DNA of 10,193 nucleotides from Nitriliruptoraceae bacterium (lineage in GTDB: Bacteria > Actinomycetota > Nitriliruptoria > Nitriliruptorales > Nitriliruptoraceae), in the NCBI GenBank assembly GCA_007116505.1, contig SKII01000021.1, forward strand, positions 1 to 10,193, read 5' to 3'. Below the pieces are notes generated by a model, which made no database searches, had not been told where the DNA came from, and saw nothing but the letters and a program-made list of their open reading frames with translations. This document shows, piece after piece, positions 1 to 7,202 of the stretch (position 1 is its first letter; each line of letters opens with the position of its first letter). The translations under genes and the position numbers were made by a program.

Positions 1-61
1 ACGCCAGCGACGCTAGCCTAGGAATGGTTCCCGAGACGACCCCGGGCGAGGTGGGCGAGCG
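1..61 (+). other. Left edge: possible upstream gene end or promoter, with RBS of the ABC ATPase gene
   Basis: Two readings are possible. The frame beginning at base 3 is open up to a TGA at 63-65, which overlaps the ATPase start as ATGA, so this could be the last 20 codons of an upstream gene of the same operon. Alternatively the stretch is intergenic: it is less GC-rich than the rest, contains a CTA leucine codon that is rare in such genomes, and has a TANNNT-type -10 candidate (TAGCCT, 14-19). In either case GAGGTGG at 48-54, seven bases before the ATG, is a good ribosome binding site for the next gene. The edge of the window prevents a decision. Confidence 0.4.
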
Positions 62-910
62 ATGAGCGACGGCCGGGACACCGCCGACGCCGCTCCTGCC
101 GTCGAGCTGGACTGCGTGTGCGTCCGCTACGGGACGGTCGAGGCGCTGCACGACGCGACGCTGCGCATCCCGCGCGGCGTGTCCGTCGCGATCATCGGTC
201 CGAACGGGTCGGGGAAGTCGACGCTCCTCGGCGTGCTGTCCGGACTCGTCGACGTCGCGAGCGGCACCGCCCGGGTGCTCGGCGAGGACGTCCCACCACG
301 CCGGGGCCGCGTCGCGCATGTGCTGCAGGAGACGGCCGTCCGACCCGAGATGCCCATGACCGTCGCTGAGACCGTCCGGCTCGGGACGTACGCGGAGCTC
401 GGTCTCCTGCGTCGTCCGACCGCCCGGATGCGCGAGCGGGTCGCCGCCGCCATCGAGCGCCTCGACGTCGCCGACCTGCTCGGCCGCCAGCTGCCCGAGC
501 TCTCCGGCGGGCAGCGGCAGCGCGTGCTCATCGCCCAGGGCCTCGCCCAGGACGCGGAGCTCCTCCTCCTCGACGAGCCGGTCGCAGGGCTCGACGTGAC
601 GAGCCAGCGCATCATCCTCGAGGTGATCGACGAGGAGCGCGCACGTGGGAACACGGTCATCACGACGACCCACGACATCGGGTCCGCCTCCCGCGCCGAC
701 CTCGTCGTGCTCGTCGCCACCGACATCGTCGCCTTCGGACCCCCTGAGGAGGTCCTGACACCGGAGCACCTGTCCCGCGCGTTCGGCGGCCATCTCCACA
801 TGCTTCCCGACGGCACGCTCGTGCTCGACGAGCCCGCGCACCACGGCGTCCCCGCGGCGCCGGAGGCTGCGAGCCTCGACCACCGCCATCAGCACGACGT
901 CAGCGGCTGA
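62..910 (+). CDS. Metal (Zn/Mn-type) ABC transporter ATP-binding protein, AztA/ZnuC-like
   Basis: A 282-residue cytoplasmic ATPase that would power a membrane permease importing a divalent metal delivered by a binding protein. All ABC motifs are intact: Walker A GPNGSGKST (46-54), Q-loop Gln89, signature LSGGQ (147-151), Walker B LLLLDEP (167-173), D-loop GLD and switch His204. The overall pattern, including GPPEEVLTPEHL near residue 226, resembles actinobacterial zinc-importer ATPases (AztA/ZnuC group). The C-terminal tail carries a cluster of histidines (244, 246, 260, 261, 274, 276, 278), as often seen in metal-related ABC proteins. The ATG is supported by GAGGTGG seven bases upstream. No permease or binding-protein gene follows, because the next gene is convergent, so its partners should lie upstream of the window. 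The metal cannot be fixed from this subunit alone, and other small-substrate importers remain possible. Confidence 0.85.
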   Translation: MSDGRDTADAAPAVELDCVCVRYGTVEALHDATLRIPRGVSVAIIGPNGSGKSTLLGVLSGLVDVASGTARVLGEDVPPRRGRVAHVLQETAVRPEMPMTVAETVRLGTYAELGLLRRPTARMRERVAAAIERLDVADLLGRQLPELSGGQRQRVLIAQGLAQDAELLLLDEPVAGLDVTSQRIILEVIDEERARGNTVITTTHDIGSASRADLVVLVATDIVAFGPPEEVLTPEHLSRAFGGHLHMLPDGTLVLDEPAHHGVPAAPEAASLDHRHQHDVSG

Positions 911-1679
911 GGTCCACGACCACGGGGGCATGGTCGGACGGCTTGTCCCCCGCCTCGTTGTTGCGACGGGCGACGCGGTCGACGCTCACGGCGCTCACGT
1001 CCGCTCCGGAGACGAGCGCGAGGTCGATGCGCAGGCCGTGGCCGCGGTGGAACGCGCCGCCGCGGTAGTCCCACCACGTGAACGCCTCACCCTCCGGCAG
1101 CACCGCCCGCTGCGCGTCGACCATGCCGAGCGAGACGAGCGCCGCGACCGCCTCACGCTCGGGCGCGGTGACGTGCGTGGAGCCATCGGGGAACGCGGCG
1201 AGGTCCCAGACGTCCTGGTCCTCCGGCGCGACGTTGAAGTCCCCCGCCACCACCGTCGGACCTGCGGCGACCAGCAGCTCGAGCCGCTCGCGCATCGCGG
1301 CGAGGAAGTCGAGCTTGCGCGGGTACCACTCGCTCGCGACCTCGCGCCCGTTGGGGACGTAGACCGACGCGACGCGGACGCCGTCGACGGTCGCCTCGAT
1401 CCAGCGCGCCTCCTCCGGGACCGGGTTCCCCGGCAGCTCGCTCGTCACGTCGTCGATCTCGAGCCCTGCACGCACGAGCAGCGCGACACCGTTCCAGCGG
1501 CCCTCCGACGACTCGACGGCGGCGTAGCCGAGCTCCGCGAGCGCCTCATGCGGGAAGGCGCCCGCGGCGAGCTTCGTCTCCTGCAGGCACACGACGTCGG
1601 GCGCGTGCGCCTCGAGCAGCTCGGGCACGCGCGGCCAGCGGGCCTTCAGCGAGTTCACGTTCCAGGTGATCAGGCGCAT
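900..1679 (-). CDS. xth: Exodeoxyribonuclease III (AP endonuclease, ExoIII/APE1 family)
   Basis: Metal-dependent endonuclease/exonuclease/phosphatase-fold enzyme of base excision repair. It cuts DNA 5' of abasic sites and removes nucleotides or 3' blocks from 3' ends. At 259 residues it has the usual length for ExoIII. Visible catalytic residues are Asn7 (TWNVNS), Glu34 (LQETK), Tyr107 (SVYVPN), Asp147 and Asn149 (GDFN), Asp219 (LRIDLAL) and the Asp249-His250 pair (SDHAP), which match the metal, phosphate and general-base positions of the family. The ATG has no convincing Shine-Dalgarno sequence, but a TANNNT box ends seven bases before it, which suggests a leaderless transcript. The gene is divergent from the MFS gene and its last 11 bases overlap the end of the convergent ABC ATPase gene. 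Identification is firm; only the naming variant (xth or xthA) is open. Confidence 0.95.
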   Translation of the reverse strand: MRLITWNVNSLKARWPRVPELLEAHAPDVVCLQETKLAAGAFPHEALAELGYAAVESSEGRWNGVALLVRAGLEIDDVTSELPGNPVPEEARWIEATVDGVRVASVYVPNGREVASEWYPRKLDFLAAMRERLELLVAAGPTVVAGDFNVAPEDQDVWDLAAFPDGSTHVTAPEREAVAALVSLGMVDAQRAVLPEGEAFTWWDYRGGAFHRGHGLRIDLALVSGADVSAVSVDRVARRNNEAGDKPSDHAPVVVDLSR

Positions 1680-1684
1680 GGCGG

Positions 1685-1699
1685 GGACCGTAGCGGTCC
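1685..1699 (-). promoter_or_regulatory. Probable leaderless promoter of xth, inside a perfect inverted repeat
   Basis: On the minus strand TACGGT (1692-1687) fits the actinobacterial -10 form TANNNT and is followed by seven bases and then the xth ATG. Transcription would therefore start at or next to the A of the start codon. No Shine-Dalgarno sequence is present, which fits a leaderless mRNA. The box lies within GGACCG-TAG-CGGTCC, a repeat with perfect 6-base arms (1685-1690 and 1694-1699), which could be an operator or could be chance in GC-rich DNA. No recognisable -35 element is seen. Confidence 0.5.
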
Positions 1700-1718
1700 G
1701 CGAGCGGACATCGGGCGC

Positions 1719-1724
1719 TAGCGT
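1719..1724 (+). promoter_or_regulatory. Candidate -10 box for the MFS transporter gene
   Basis: TAGCGT fits TANNNT and is preceded by GC as in an extended -10. It overlaps the 8-base palindrome CGCTAGCG (1716-1723). It would give a leader of roughly 50 bases ending in a clear GGAGG ribosome binding site. No good -35 is visible. The 104-base divergent region 1680-1783 holds this, the xth promoter and nothing else that I can recognise. Confidence 0.35.
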
Positions 1725-1773
1725 CCACCCCGCCAGCCCGCCCGAGCACCCCCGAGCGCGACCGGACCGACCC

Positions 1774-1778
1774 GGAGG
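1774..1778 (+). promoter_or_regulatory. Ribosome binding site of the MFS gene
   Basis: A consensus GGAGG five bases before the ATG at 1784 fixes the start of the transporter and shows that, unlike xth, this gene has a normal leadered mRNA. Confidence 0.75.
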
Positions 1779-1783
1779 ACGCG

Positions 1784-3028
1784 ATGCGAGCGCCCCGCCG
1801 TCCCGGCTGGCTCACCACCCCGATCCTCGCCGTCTCCGGCCTGTCGATCGGATCCGGGCTCGCGCAGTTCGGGGTCACCGCCGTCATCGGCGACGTCGCC
1901 GCAGCGTTCGGCGAGGTCGGCGACGGCGGCGACCTCACCGCGCAGATCGGCCTGCCCGCGACGACCGTCGGGCTCGCGCTCGCGCTCATCCGCCTGACCT
2001 CGCTCGCGGCGCTGCCCGTCTCGTCGGTCGCTGACCGTGTCGGACGCCAGCGGGTGCTCGTCGCGATGTCGGTCGTCGGGCTCGGCCTGACGACGTTCGC
2101 CGCGCCCGCGCCGGGCTTCTGGTGGTACGTCGCGCTCGTCGCGCTCGCACGGCCGGCCCTGTCGGGTGTCAACGCCGTCGCCGGTGTCGTCGCCAGCGAG
2201 GAGACGCGCGCGAAGGACCGCTCCGCAGCGATCGCGCTCGTGACCGCCGCCTACGGCGTCGGCGCGGGACTCATCGTCGTCGGCCGCGCCGCGCTCGGCG
2301 ACCTCGCGACGTTCCGCATCGTGACCGCCGCCGCGGTGCTCCCCCTGCTCGCGCTGCCGCTGATCGTGCGCGGCACGCGGGAGCCGCGGATCGCACGCAA
2401 CCGGCTCCGCGAGGGCGGGATGCTCGGTGCGGTCCCCCGGCCCTACGTCCGCAGCGTCGCGCTGCTGAGCGTGCTCAGCGGGCTCATCGCGCTCGCCACC
2501 GGACCGGCGTTCTCGTTCCTGTTCGTCTACGGCGAACGCGTGCTCGGCATGTCGCCCGGGTTCCTCGCGCTGCTCGTCGTGCTCGCCGGCCCCGCCGGCC
2601 TCGTCGGGATCCTCGTCGGACGGGCCGCGGCCGACCGCATCGGGCGCAACGTCGCGGCGGCCGTGTCGATGGCCGGGACCGGAGTCGCGGTCGCCTGGGC
2701 CTACGGCGGCACGGACGCTCGGCTGGCCGTCGGGTACCTGCTCGCCATCCTGTCCTCGAGCGCGTTCGCGCCGCCGACGGGCGCGCTCGGCGCGGAGCTC
2801 GTCCCGACCCGCACGCGCGCGACGCTCGCCGGCTGGATCACGTTCGCCGGTGTGCTCGGCGCCGTCGTCGGGCTCGCGGGGTTCGGCGTGCTCGCGGACG
2901 CGACGGGCGGCTTCGACAGCGCGTCACGCGCCATCGGGATGGTCACGGCGGTGGGGGCGTTCGGCTTCCTCGCGCTGCCGGAGACCCGTGGGGTCGAGCT
3001 CGAGGACCTCGAGGAGCCGCAGGGCTGA
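1784..3028 (+). CDS. Major facilitator superfamily transporter, substrate unknown
   Basis: A 414-residue inner-membrane protein with about twelve hydrophobic segments in two halves separated by a basic central loop (about 196-222, rich in Arg). MFS motif A occurs in both halves: SSVADRVGRQR (80-90) between TM2 and TM3, and GRAAADRIGRN (279-289) at the matching place in the second half. The C-terminal LPETRGVELEDL (398-409) resembles the PETRG element found after TM12 in sugar and metabolite:H+ symporter-type MFS proteins. A longish loop after TM1 (about 41-58, Gly/Asp-rich) is unusual but modest. The substrate cannot be inferred: the neighbours are repair genes on the other strand, so there is no pathway context. 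It could import a metabolite or act as a drug exporter. It is probably a single-gene transcript ended by the hairpin at its stop codon. Confidence 0.85.
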   Translation: MRAPRRPGWLTTPILAVSGLSIGSGLAQFGVTAVIGDVAAAFGEVGDGGDLTAQIGLPATTVGLALALIRLTSLAALPVSSVADRVGRQRVLVAMSVVGLGLTTFAAPAPGFWWYVALVALARPALSGVNAVAGVVASEETRAKDRSAAIALVTAAYGVGAGLIVVGRAALGDLATFRIVTAAAVLPLLALPLIVRGTREPRIARNRLREGGMLGAVPRPYVRSVALLSVLSGLIALATGPAFSFLFVYGERVLGMSPGFLALLVVLAGPAGLVGILVGRAAADRIGRNVAAAVSMAGTGVAVAWAYGGTDARLAVGYLLAILSSSAFAPPTGALGAELVPTRTRATLAGWITFAGVLGAVVGLAGFGVLADATGGFDSASRAIGMVTAVGAFGFLALPETRGVELEDLEEPQG

Positions 3029-3043
3029 GCAGGCCGCTCAGCC
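3023..3043. terminator. Bidirectional hairpin terminator carrying both stop codons
   Basis: GGCTGAGC (3023-3030) and GCTCAGCC (3036-3043) form a perfect 8-bp stem with a 5-base loop AGGCC. The TGA of the MFS gene (3026-3028) is in the left arm and the TGA of mfd (minus strand, 3040-3038) is in the right arm. The two genes converge with only nine bases between them. There is no T-tract on either side, as is common for hairpin terminators in GC-rich actinobacteria. Confidence 0.65.
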
Positions 3044-6000
3044 GCCTCGGCGCACCGGGGTGAGCAGACCACCCAGTGTCGCTGTCACCCATGCGACGAG
3101 GTCGTCGGGGCGGGGCCTTGGGAGCGGCACGGTGAGCGTGCGCGACGCCGGACGGTGCTCGCCGTCCGGGTGCAGGCGCTGCAGCCGGACGCGCTCCGGG
3201 TCCCCGAGGTCCACCGGGTGGGCGCGCAGACGGTCCCCGCGCGCGATGACGACCTCCTCCACGCCCCAGCGACCGAGCAGCACCTTGAGCGCGGCGAGTG
3301 CGGTGAGCCGCCGTGCCGGCTCCGGGAGCGGCCCGAAGCGGTCGACGAGCTCCGCCTCGAGCCCACGGACGCCGTCGGCGTCGCGTACGGCCGCGAGCCG
3401 GCGGTAGAGGTCGAGACGGGTGTCGCTGTCGGCGACGTACGTCTCGGGCAGGTGGGCGTCCACGGGCAGCTCGACGCGGATGTCGGTCTCCACGGGGATC
3501 GGCTCCCCACCGAGGCGCGCGAGCTCCTCCTTCAGCAGCTGCGAGTACGCGTCGAAGCCGATGGCGGCGACCTGGCCGGACTGCTCGGCACCGAGCACCG
3601 TCCCCGCGCCGCGCAGCTCCAGGTCGCGCATGGCGATCGCGAGGCCGGACCCGAGGCGCGTCTGCTCCGCGACGGTCGCGAGCCGCTGGTGGGCCTGCTC
3701 GGTCATCGAGCTGTCGGGCGGGAAGAGCAGGTAGGCGTAGCCGCGCTCGGTCGAGCGACCGACGCGTCCGCGGAGCTGGTGCATCTGCCCGAGGCCCAGC
3801 AGGTCGGCGCGCTCGACGACGAGCGTGTTCGCGTTCGGCACGTCGAGGCCCGACTCGATGATGGTCGTGCAGACGAGCACGTCGAGCTCGCGCTCCCAGA
3901 AGCGCATCATCACCTGCTCGAGGCTGCGCTCGTCCATCTGCCCGTGCGCGACGCCGACGCGGGCGTCGGGCACGAGCCGGGTGACCCCCGCGGCGGCGTC
4001 GTCGATGGTGTCGACCTGGTTGTGGACGTAGAAGACCTGCCCGTCGCGCAGCAGCTCACGCCGGATGGCGAGCTCGACCTGCCGCTCGTCGAACGGCTGC
4101 ACCACGGTGACGACCGGCTGGCGGTCCTCCGGCGGCGTCTCGATGACCGAGAGGTCGCGGATCCCGGAGATCGCCATCTCGAGGGTGCGCGGGATCGGCG
4201 TCGCCGACATCGTGAGCACGTCGACCGAGGCGCGCAGGTGCTTGAGCCGCTCCTTGTGCGCGACGCCGAAGCGCTGCTCCTCGTCGACGATGACGAGTCC
4301 GAGGTCGTGGAACCGCACGCTCCTCGCGAGCAGCGCATGCGTGCCGATGACGATGTCGATCGTGCCGTCGGCGACCCCGTCGAGCACGCGGCGCCGCTCG
4401 GCGTCGGAGACGAACCGGCTGACGACACCGATGCGGACGGGGAAGCCCGCGAAGCGCTCCCGGAACGTCTCGGCGTGCTGCTGCGCGAGGATCGTCGTCG
4501 GCACGAGCACGGCGACCTGCCCGCCGTCGAACACCGCCTTGCCGGCCGCCCGGACGGCGACCTCGGTCTTGCCGAACCCGACGTCCCCGGCGAGGAGCCG
4601 GTCCATCGGGAGCGGCGCCTCCATGTCGCGCTTGATCTCCTCGACGACGGCCAGCTGGTCGACCGTCTCGACGTGCTGGAACGCGTCCTCGAGCTCTCGC
4701 TGCAGCTCCCCGTCGGGAGCGAACGCGCGGCCCGGGGCGTGCAGGCGTGCCGTGTAGAGCCGGACGAGCTCGGCGGCGAGCTCCGCTGCCGCCCCGCGCG
4801 CGCGGCTGCGGGCCCGCTCCCACTGCGCACCACCGAGGCGCATCACGGTCGGCTCGTCGCCCCCGCGGGAGCGGGTCAGCGCGTCGACCTGGTCGGACGG
4901 CACGTAGAGCGTGTCACCACCGTGGTACTCGACGACGACGTAGTCGCGGCTGCCTCGGCGCCCGTCGATACCGTCGACCGCGCGCGTCACCATGCCGCGG
5001 AAGATGCCGACGCCGTGCGTGCGGTGCACCACAGCGTCACCGTCGACGAGCGTCACGACGGCGTCGGCCGCGCGCGTGCGCGTGCCGAGACGGCGACTCG
5101 CCCTCCGTCGGCGCGGGCCGAACACGTCGGTCGTCGCGAGCACCGCGACGCCGAACGACGGCGCATCGAAGCCGGCGGCGAGGCGTGACACGACGACCTC
5201 GACCCGGCCGGGCTGCGCACGGGCGGGGAGGGTCGCGTGCGCCTCCGCCGGGACACCCTGACCGGAGAGGAGGTCGACCACCCGGCGTGCTGGACCGTCG
5301 GCGTCGACGCTGACGACGACGCGCCGTCCGTCGCCGATCAGCGCGCGCGCACGGGCTGCGAGCCCGTCGACATCGCCGCGCAGCGAGTCCCACGGCCGGA
5401 TCGGGAGCGCCTCCTCGCCGTCCGCGGCGAACGGTCCGACACGGTGCACCGTTCCGCTGCGGTCCGTGACGAGCGCGGTGAGGTCCTCCGGCCGCGCGAA
5501 CACCACGGGCTCCCGGCCCCCGCCGAGCCGCCACGTGACCTCGGCGAGCCCCTCGGCCTCCGCGAGGATGCTCCGCGCTCGCTCCTCGCAGCGCAGCGGA
5601 TCGACGAGCAGGAGCCCCGCGCCCTCCGGCATCAGCCCTGCGAGCAGCGTCCCGTCACCTCGGAGCGCGAGGGCCAGCGCCTCGGCACCCTCGACGCTGC
5701 GTCCCTCGGCGAGGGCGACGAGCGCCTCGGCGTGCGCCGGCGCGTCGGCGACGGCGGCCCTGGCGAGGTCGGCGAGCTCGGCATCGACGACGAGCTCGCG
5801 CGCCGGGTCGACGGTGACGCGGTCGACCGGCGCGATCGAGCGCTGGTCCCCGACACCGAACGTGCGCATCCCCTCGATGTCGTCGCCGAACCACTCGATG
5901 CGGACGGCATGCTCAGCGGCGGCGGGGAACACGTCGACGATGCCGCCGCGGACGGCGAACTGGCCGCGCGCCTCGACGTGGGGCAGCCGCTCGTAGCCGA

Positions 6001-6523
6001 GGGCGACGAGCTCGGTGACGACACGCTCGAGGGGCGCGGGTCCGGGTCGGAGCACGAGTGGGCGCCGCTGCGCGAGGCGCGGGTCCATCGGCTGCAGCGC
6101 CGCACGGACGGGCGCGACGACGGCGAGCAGCGGCTCCTCGGACGCCTCGGGGTGCGCGAGCCGGTCGACGACCGAGAGGCGACGCCCGACGGTCGCCGGC
6201 TGTGGGGACAGCCGCTCGCTCGGCAGCGTGCCCCACGCGGGGAACAGGGCGACCCTGCCCTCGCCGAGCAGCGCGGAGAGCGCATCGGTCATCGTGCGCG
6301 CGTCGGCGCTGCGCGGGGTGACGACGAGCAACGGTCGTGAGCGCTCGGCGAGCAGCGCAGCGACGATCGGATGCGCGACGTGGGCGGCGACGACCGTGTC
6401 GTCGACCCCGACGTCCTCGAGCGCCGTCCTCGCCGGCCGCAGCACCGCGGCGAGCGGCCCGGTCGCGAGCCCAGGGTCGAGGACGTCGTCGACATCGACG
6501 GGCCCGTCGGGCCTGCCGGTCAC
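3038..6523 (-). CDS. mfd: Transcription-repair coupling factor Mfd
   Basis: A full-length 1161-residue ATP-dependent DNA translocase. Mfd recognises RNA polymerase stalled at a lesion, pushes it off and recruits UvrA for nucleotide excision repair. The domain order is complete: a UvrB-like N-terminal region with a degenerate helicase fold (about 25-360; GTLPSERLSP at 98-107, RGGIVDVFP at 192-200), a CarD-like RNA-polymerase-interacting domain (about 487-550; GDAVVHRTHGVGIFRG), then two RecA-like motor lobes with Walker A GDVGFGKT (646-653), DEEQ box (747-750), SATPIPRT (773-780) and motif VI QLRGRVGR (916-923). The TRG motif lies around 966-992 (RDLELRGAGTVLG) and the D7 regulatory domain is C-terminal. 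GTG is the start; its ribosome site is weak and it lies 31 bases after the DUF4191 stop, so it probably depends on upstream translation. It is the last gene of its operon. Confidence 0.97.
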   Translation of the reverse strand: MTGRPDGPVDVDDVLDPGLATGPLAAVLRPARTALEDVGVDDTVVAAHVAHPIVAALLAERSRPLLVVTPRSADARTMTDALSALLGEGRVALFPAWGTLPSERLSPQPATVGRRLSVVDRLAHPEASEEPLLAVVAPVRAALQPMDPRLAQRRPLVLRPGPAPLERVVTELVALGYERLPHVEARGQFAVRGGIVDVFPAAAEHAVRIEWFGDDIEGMRTFGVGDQRSIAPVDRVTVDPARELVVDAELADLARAAVADAPAHAEALVALAEGRSVEGAEALALALRGDGTLLAGLMPEGAGLLLVDPLRCEERARSILAEAEGLAEVTWRLGGGREPVVFARPEDLTALVTDRSGTVHRVGPFAADGEEALPIRPWDSLRGDVDGLAARARALIGDGRRVVVSVDADGPARRVVDLLSGQGVPAEAHATLPARAQPGRVEVVVSRLAAGFDAPSFGVAVLATTDVFGPRRRRASRRLGTRTRAADAVVTLVDGDAVVHRTHGVGIFRGMVTRAVDGIDGRRGSRDYVVVEYHGGDTLYVPSDQVDALTRSRGGDEPTVMRLGGAQWERARSRARGAAAELAAELVRLYTARLHAPGRAFAPDGELQRELEDAFQHVETVDQLAVVEEIKRDMEAPLPMDRLLAGDVGFGKTEVAVRAAGKAVFDGGQVAVLVPTTILAQQHAETFRERFAGFPVRIGVVSRFVSDAERRRVLDGVADGTIDIVIGTHALLARSVRFHDLGLVIVDEEQRFGVAHKERLKHLRASVDVLTMSATPIPRTLEMAISGIRDLSVIETPPEDRQPVVTVVQPFDERQVELAIRRELLRDGQVFYVHNQVDTIDDAAAGVTRLVPDARVGVAHGQMDERSLEQVMMRFWERELDVLVCTTIIESGLDVPNANTLVVERADLLGLGQMHQLRGRVGRSTERGYAYLLFPPDSSMTEQAHQRLATVAEQTRLGSGLAIAMRDLELRGAGTVLGAEQSGQVAAIGFDAYSQLLKEELARLGGEPIPVETDIRVELPVDAHLPETYVADSDTRLDLYRRLAAVRDADGVRGLEAELVDRFGPLPEPARRLTALAALKVLLGRWGVEEVVIARGDRLRAHPVDLGDPERVRLQRLHPDGEHRPASRTLTVPLPRPRPDDLVAWVTATLGGLLTPVRRGG

Positions 6524-6527
6524 CGGC
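6515..6527 (-). promoter_or_regulatory. Inverted repeat centred on the mfd start codon
   Basis: GCCGGT-C-ACCGGC is a perfect 6+6 palindrome around one base and the GTG start (6523-6521) lies in its middle. In the mRNA it could form a 5-bp stem whose loop holds part of the start codon. With only a weak GAG-type ribosome site (6532-6530), this suggests low or coupled initiation. A short GC palindrome can also arise by chance in such DNA. Confidence 0.35.
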
Positions 6528-6563
6528 CGCTCGACGGGGCGCTCGACGGGGCGCTCAACGGGG
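6528..6563. repeat. Three tandem copies of a 12-bp unit between the DUF4191 gene and mfd
   Basis: The plus-strand unit CGCTCGACGGGG occurs twice exactly (6528-6539, 6540-6551) and a third time with one change, G to A (6552-6563, CGCTCAACGGGG). On the minus strand that one difference makes CGTTGA instead of CGTCGA and so supplies the TGA stop of the DUF4191 gene. The other two copies fill most of the gap before mfd. The array looks like a recent local slippage duplication. Confidence 0.85.
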
Positions 6564-7202
6564 CTTGGGGCGACCCCGCCGGACCGCGGTCGGGTCGATG
6601 CCGCCCGGGATGGGCAGGGAGCGGGTCAGCGGCTTGAGCCGGCGCTCGAGCTTCGCGACCTCCTTGCGGGCGACCTTCGCAGGCAGCTTGTTGATGCGGG
6701 CCTGCAGCTTGCCGAGGGACACGCAGTCCTCCTCGTCGCCGACGATGAGGGTGTGCACGGGCGTGTCGCCGACGGCACGCGACAGGCGCTTGCGCTCCTG
6801 GGCGAGCAGGCCCTTGACGCGCTGCGGCGCGCCCTCGCCGACGAGCACGACGCCGGGCCGGCCGACGACCCGGTGCACGAGGTCCTGCTTGCCGTTTATG
6901 GCGACGGCGGGCGTGACGAACCACGCACCGCGCATCTGGCTCAGGACCGCAGCGGCCGCACCGAGCTGCCCGTCGATGGCCGCGTACATGGCGCGGCGCG
7001 CACGCAGGTTGAACACGATCAGCGCGGCGAGCATCCCGTTCAGCAGCCCGAGCGGCGCGATGGCCCAGGGCGAAAGGAGCAGCCCCACTCCTCCGCCCAC
7101 GGCGAGGCCGGCCGCACCCGCGAGCACGATCCAGCCCGCGGCGCGCGGGTCGAGCTTGCGCAGCTGGCGCCACACCTCCGCCAGGTTCCGGAGCCTCTCC
7201 AT
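6555..7202 (-). CDS. DUF4191 family integral membrane protein
   Basis: A 215-residue protein of unknown function that matches the actinobacterial DUF4191 family (the Mycobacterium tuberculosis Rv2219 type). Two adjacent hydrophobic segments (about 22-44 and 46-66) form a membrane hairpin after a short basic N-terminus. The rest is a soluble, cytoplasm-facing domain with the conserved blocks HRVVGRPGVVLVGEG (110-124) and RVKGLLAQERKR (128-139), and a highly basic, probably helical C-terminus (165-215). The ATG shares one base with the pth stop (TGATG) and has a strong GGAGG seven bases upstream, so the two genes are coupled. In mycobacteria and streptomycetes this family usually sits beside lipA and glnA, so the position between pth and mfd is uncommon. 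The stop codon lies in a 12-bp tandem repeat. I assign no biochemical function. Confidence 0.85.
   Translation of the reverse strand: MERLRNLAEVWRQLRKLDPRAAGWIVLAGAAGLAVGGGVGLLLSPWAIAPLGLLNGMLAALIVFNLRARRAMYAAIDGQLGAAAAVLSQMRGAWFVTPAVAINGKQDLVHRVVGRPGVVLVGEGAPQRVKGLLAQERKRLSRAVGDTPVHTLIVGDEEDCVSLGKLQARINKLPAKVARKEVAKLERRLKPLTRSLPIPGGIDPTAVRRGRPKPR

Noticed and set aside
917..936. Hairpin CGACCA-(8)-TGGTCG as terminator of the ABC ATPase gene
   Set aside because: It coincides with codons for the conserved SDHAP motif of xth, so the symmetry is explained by protein constraint; it may act as a terminator but I cannot support it.
930..1721. Plus-strand open frame of about 263 codons opposite xth
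   Set aside because: The xth protein has every catalytic residue; the opposite frame is Arg/Asp/Val-rich low complexity without a credible ribosome site.
3155..6340. Long plus-strand open frames (about 677 and 367 codons) opposite mfd
   Set aside because: Their products are low-complexity, rich in Arg, Asp, Glu, Val and Ala, as expected of antisense frames in GC-rich genes, and mfd on the other strand is unmistakable along its whole length.
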